22,664 nt of DNA from Bacillota bacterium (GTDB lineage: Bacteria; Bacillota; Clostridia; Acetivibrionales; DTU013). The notes under the pieces were generated by a model that was not told the DNA's origin, did no database searches, and saw only the letters and a list, made by a program, of their open reading frames with translations. Position 1 is the stretch's first letter. The number at the start of each line of letters is the position of its first letter. The translations under genes and the position numbers were made by a program. This document shows, one piece after another, positions 22,482-22,664 of the stretch. The stretch covers positions 1 through 22,664 of the forward strand of contig JAEZCA010000039.1 in assembly GCA_023412665.1 (NCBI GenBank), written 5' to 3'.

Positions 22482-22503
22482 TTTTCAGCCTATTGGCTGA
22501 AAA
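22482..22503. repeat. Perfect inverted repeat near the right edge
   Basis: TTTTCAGCC and GGCTGAAAA form a 9-base perfect stem around TATT. No T-run of normal terminator kind follows on either strand. It sits between the serine hydrolase remnant and the 35-base repeat. Confidence 0.5.
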
Positions 22504-22511
22504 TACGTAAA

Positions 22512-22546
22512 GAGGTGGGGCTGGGGCCTATCATTCGCCTCGTTAT
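22512..22546. repeat. 35-base dispersed repeat, copy 2
   Basis: The block GAGGTGGGGCTGGGGCC...GCCTCGTTAT is 29/35 identical without gaps to 9501-9535. GCCTCGTTATA occurs again at 22566-22576, at the stop codon of the edge gene, as at the phosphotransferase stop codon. Confidence 0.7.
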
Positions 22547-22571
22547 AACGCATCATTCATCTGTTGCCTCG

Positions 22572-22664
22572 TTATATCGTCCACTGGTTGTTTATCAGGC
22601 CTGTCAGCTTCCAACTGCCATTGTTCTGCTGAAATACCAGTCTGAGACTTCTCCAATCCAATCC
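22572..22664 (-). CDS. C-terminal end of an unrecognised leftward gene (partial)
   Basis: Thirty codons and a stop (TAA, 22574-22572) run in from the right edge. The end reads DWRSLRLVFQQNNGSWKLTG, then LINNQWTI. VFQQNNGSWKLTGLINNQWT resembles the last strands of small secreted or lipoprotein domains that end with a W-L-x-G-I pattern. The family cannot be assigned from so little. The stop codon lies in a GCCTCGTTATA-type repeat. Confidence 0.6.
   Translation of the reverse strand, partial: GLDWRSLRLVFQQNNGSWKLTGLINNQWTI

Noticed and set aside
22566..22576. attC-like integron cassette sites suggested by repeats at stop codons
   Set aside because: The TAACGAGG motif does not match the RYYYAAC/GTTRRRY core sites, and there is no integrase or cassette array.
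1..22664. CRISPR arrays, tRNA or rRNA genes, integrase or transposase genes
   Set aside because: I looked for regularly spaced identical repeats, GGTTCRAATCC-type tRNA arms with acceptor stems, and transposase motifs, and found none convincing.

Overview
The window looks like a chromosomal segment of a low-to-mid GC, plant-polysaccharide-using anaerobe of the class Clostridia (Bacillota). The evidence is purine-rich AGGAGG-type ribosome binding sites, some TTG and GTG starts, a tryptophan T-box leader, a lipid-anchored GH9 cellulase, a GH31 glycosidase, and ECF sigma/anti-sigma pairs. There are no rRNA or tRNA genes, no CRISPR array, and no transposase or phage genes. The genus cannot be fixed from this sequence alone.

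Layout, left to right. Positions 1-3660 hold a leftward cluster: a beta-lactamase-fold serine hydrolase, a membrane-anchored alpha/beta hydrolase and a GH9 cellulase lipoprotein that runs off the left edge. Positions 3747-5529 hold a solitary trpB behind a complete T-box leader (promoter, UGG specifier, T-box sequence, terminator). Positions 5684-7712 hold a GH31 glycosidase, divergent from an ABC-2 exporter pair (7830-9294). Then come a leftward aminoglycoside-phosphotransferase-fold kinase (9532-10323), a leftward OFA-type MFS transporter with a strong terminator (10437-11771), a rightward PQQ-type sugar-dehydrogenase-like gene that appears to have lost the middle of its propeller (12113-12907), and a small membrane protein (12945-13457).

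Positions 13495-16410 hold the most interesting unit, a leftward three-gene operon. It encodes a polytopic membrane protein with a DUF350-like segment, a glutathionylspermidine-synthetase-like ATP-grasp ligase joined to it by an ATGA overlap, and an unrecognised 252-residue protein with a Gly/Ser-rich tail ending in glycine. The upstream gap carries a MITE-like inverted-repeat element and G-rich repeats. Positions 16750-18163 hold an ECF sigma / zinc-finger anti-sigma pair. Next is a flavodoxin-type quinone reductase (WrbA family) with a DUF4256 gene, preceded by a clear palindromic operator. A second ECF sigma / membrane anti-sigma-like pair lies at 20356-22257. The right edge holds a decayed serine-hydrolase lipoprotein fragment and the last 30 codons of another leftward gene.

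Across the intergenic regions there is a family of short, imperfectly palindromic elements built on GGTGCCTGGCACC, at about eight places, some touching stop codons or 5' leaders. A second, unrelated 35-base repeat occurs next to the stop codon of the phosphotransferase gene and near the right edge. These dispersed repeats, the apparent internal deletion, and the gene remnants suggest a region shaped by repeated small rearrangements.
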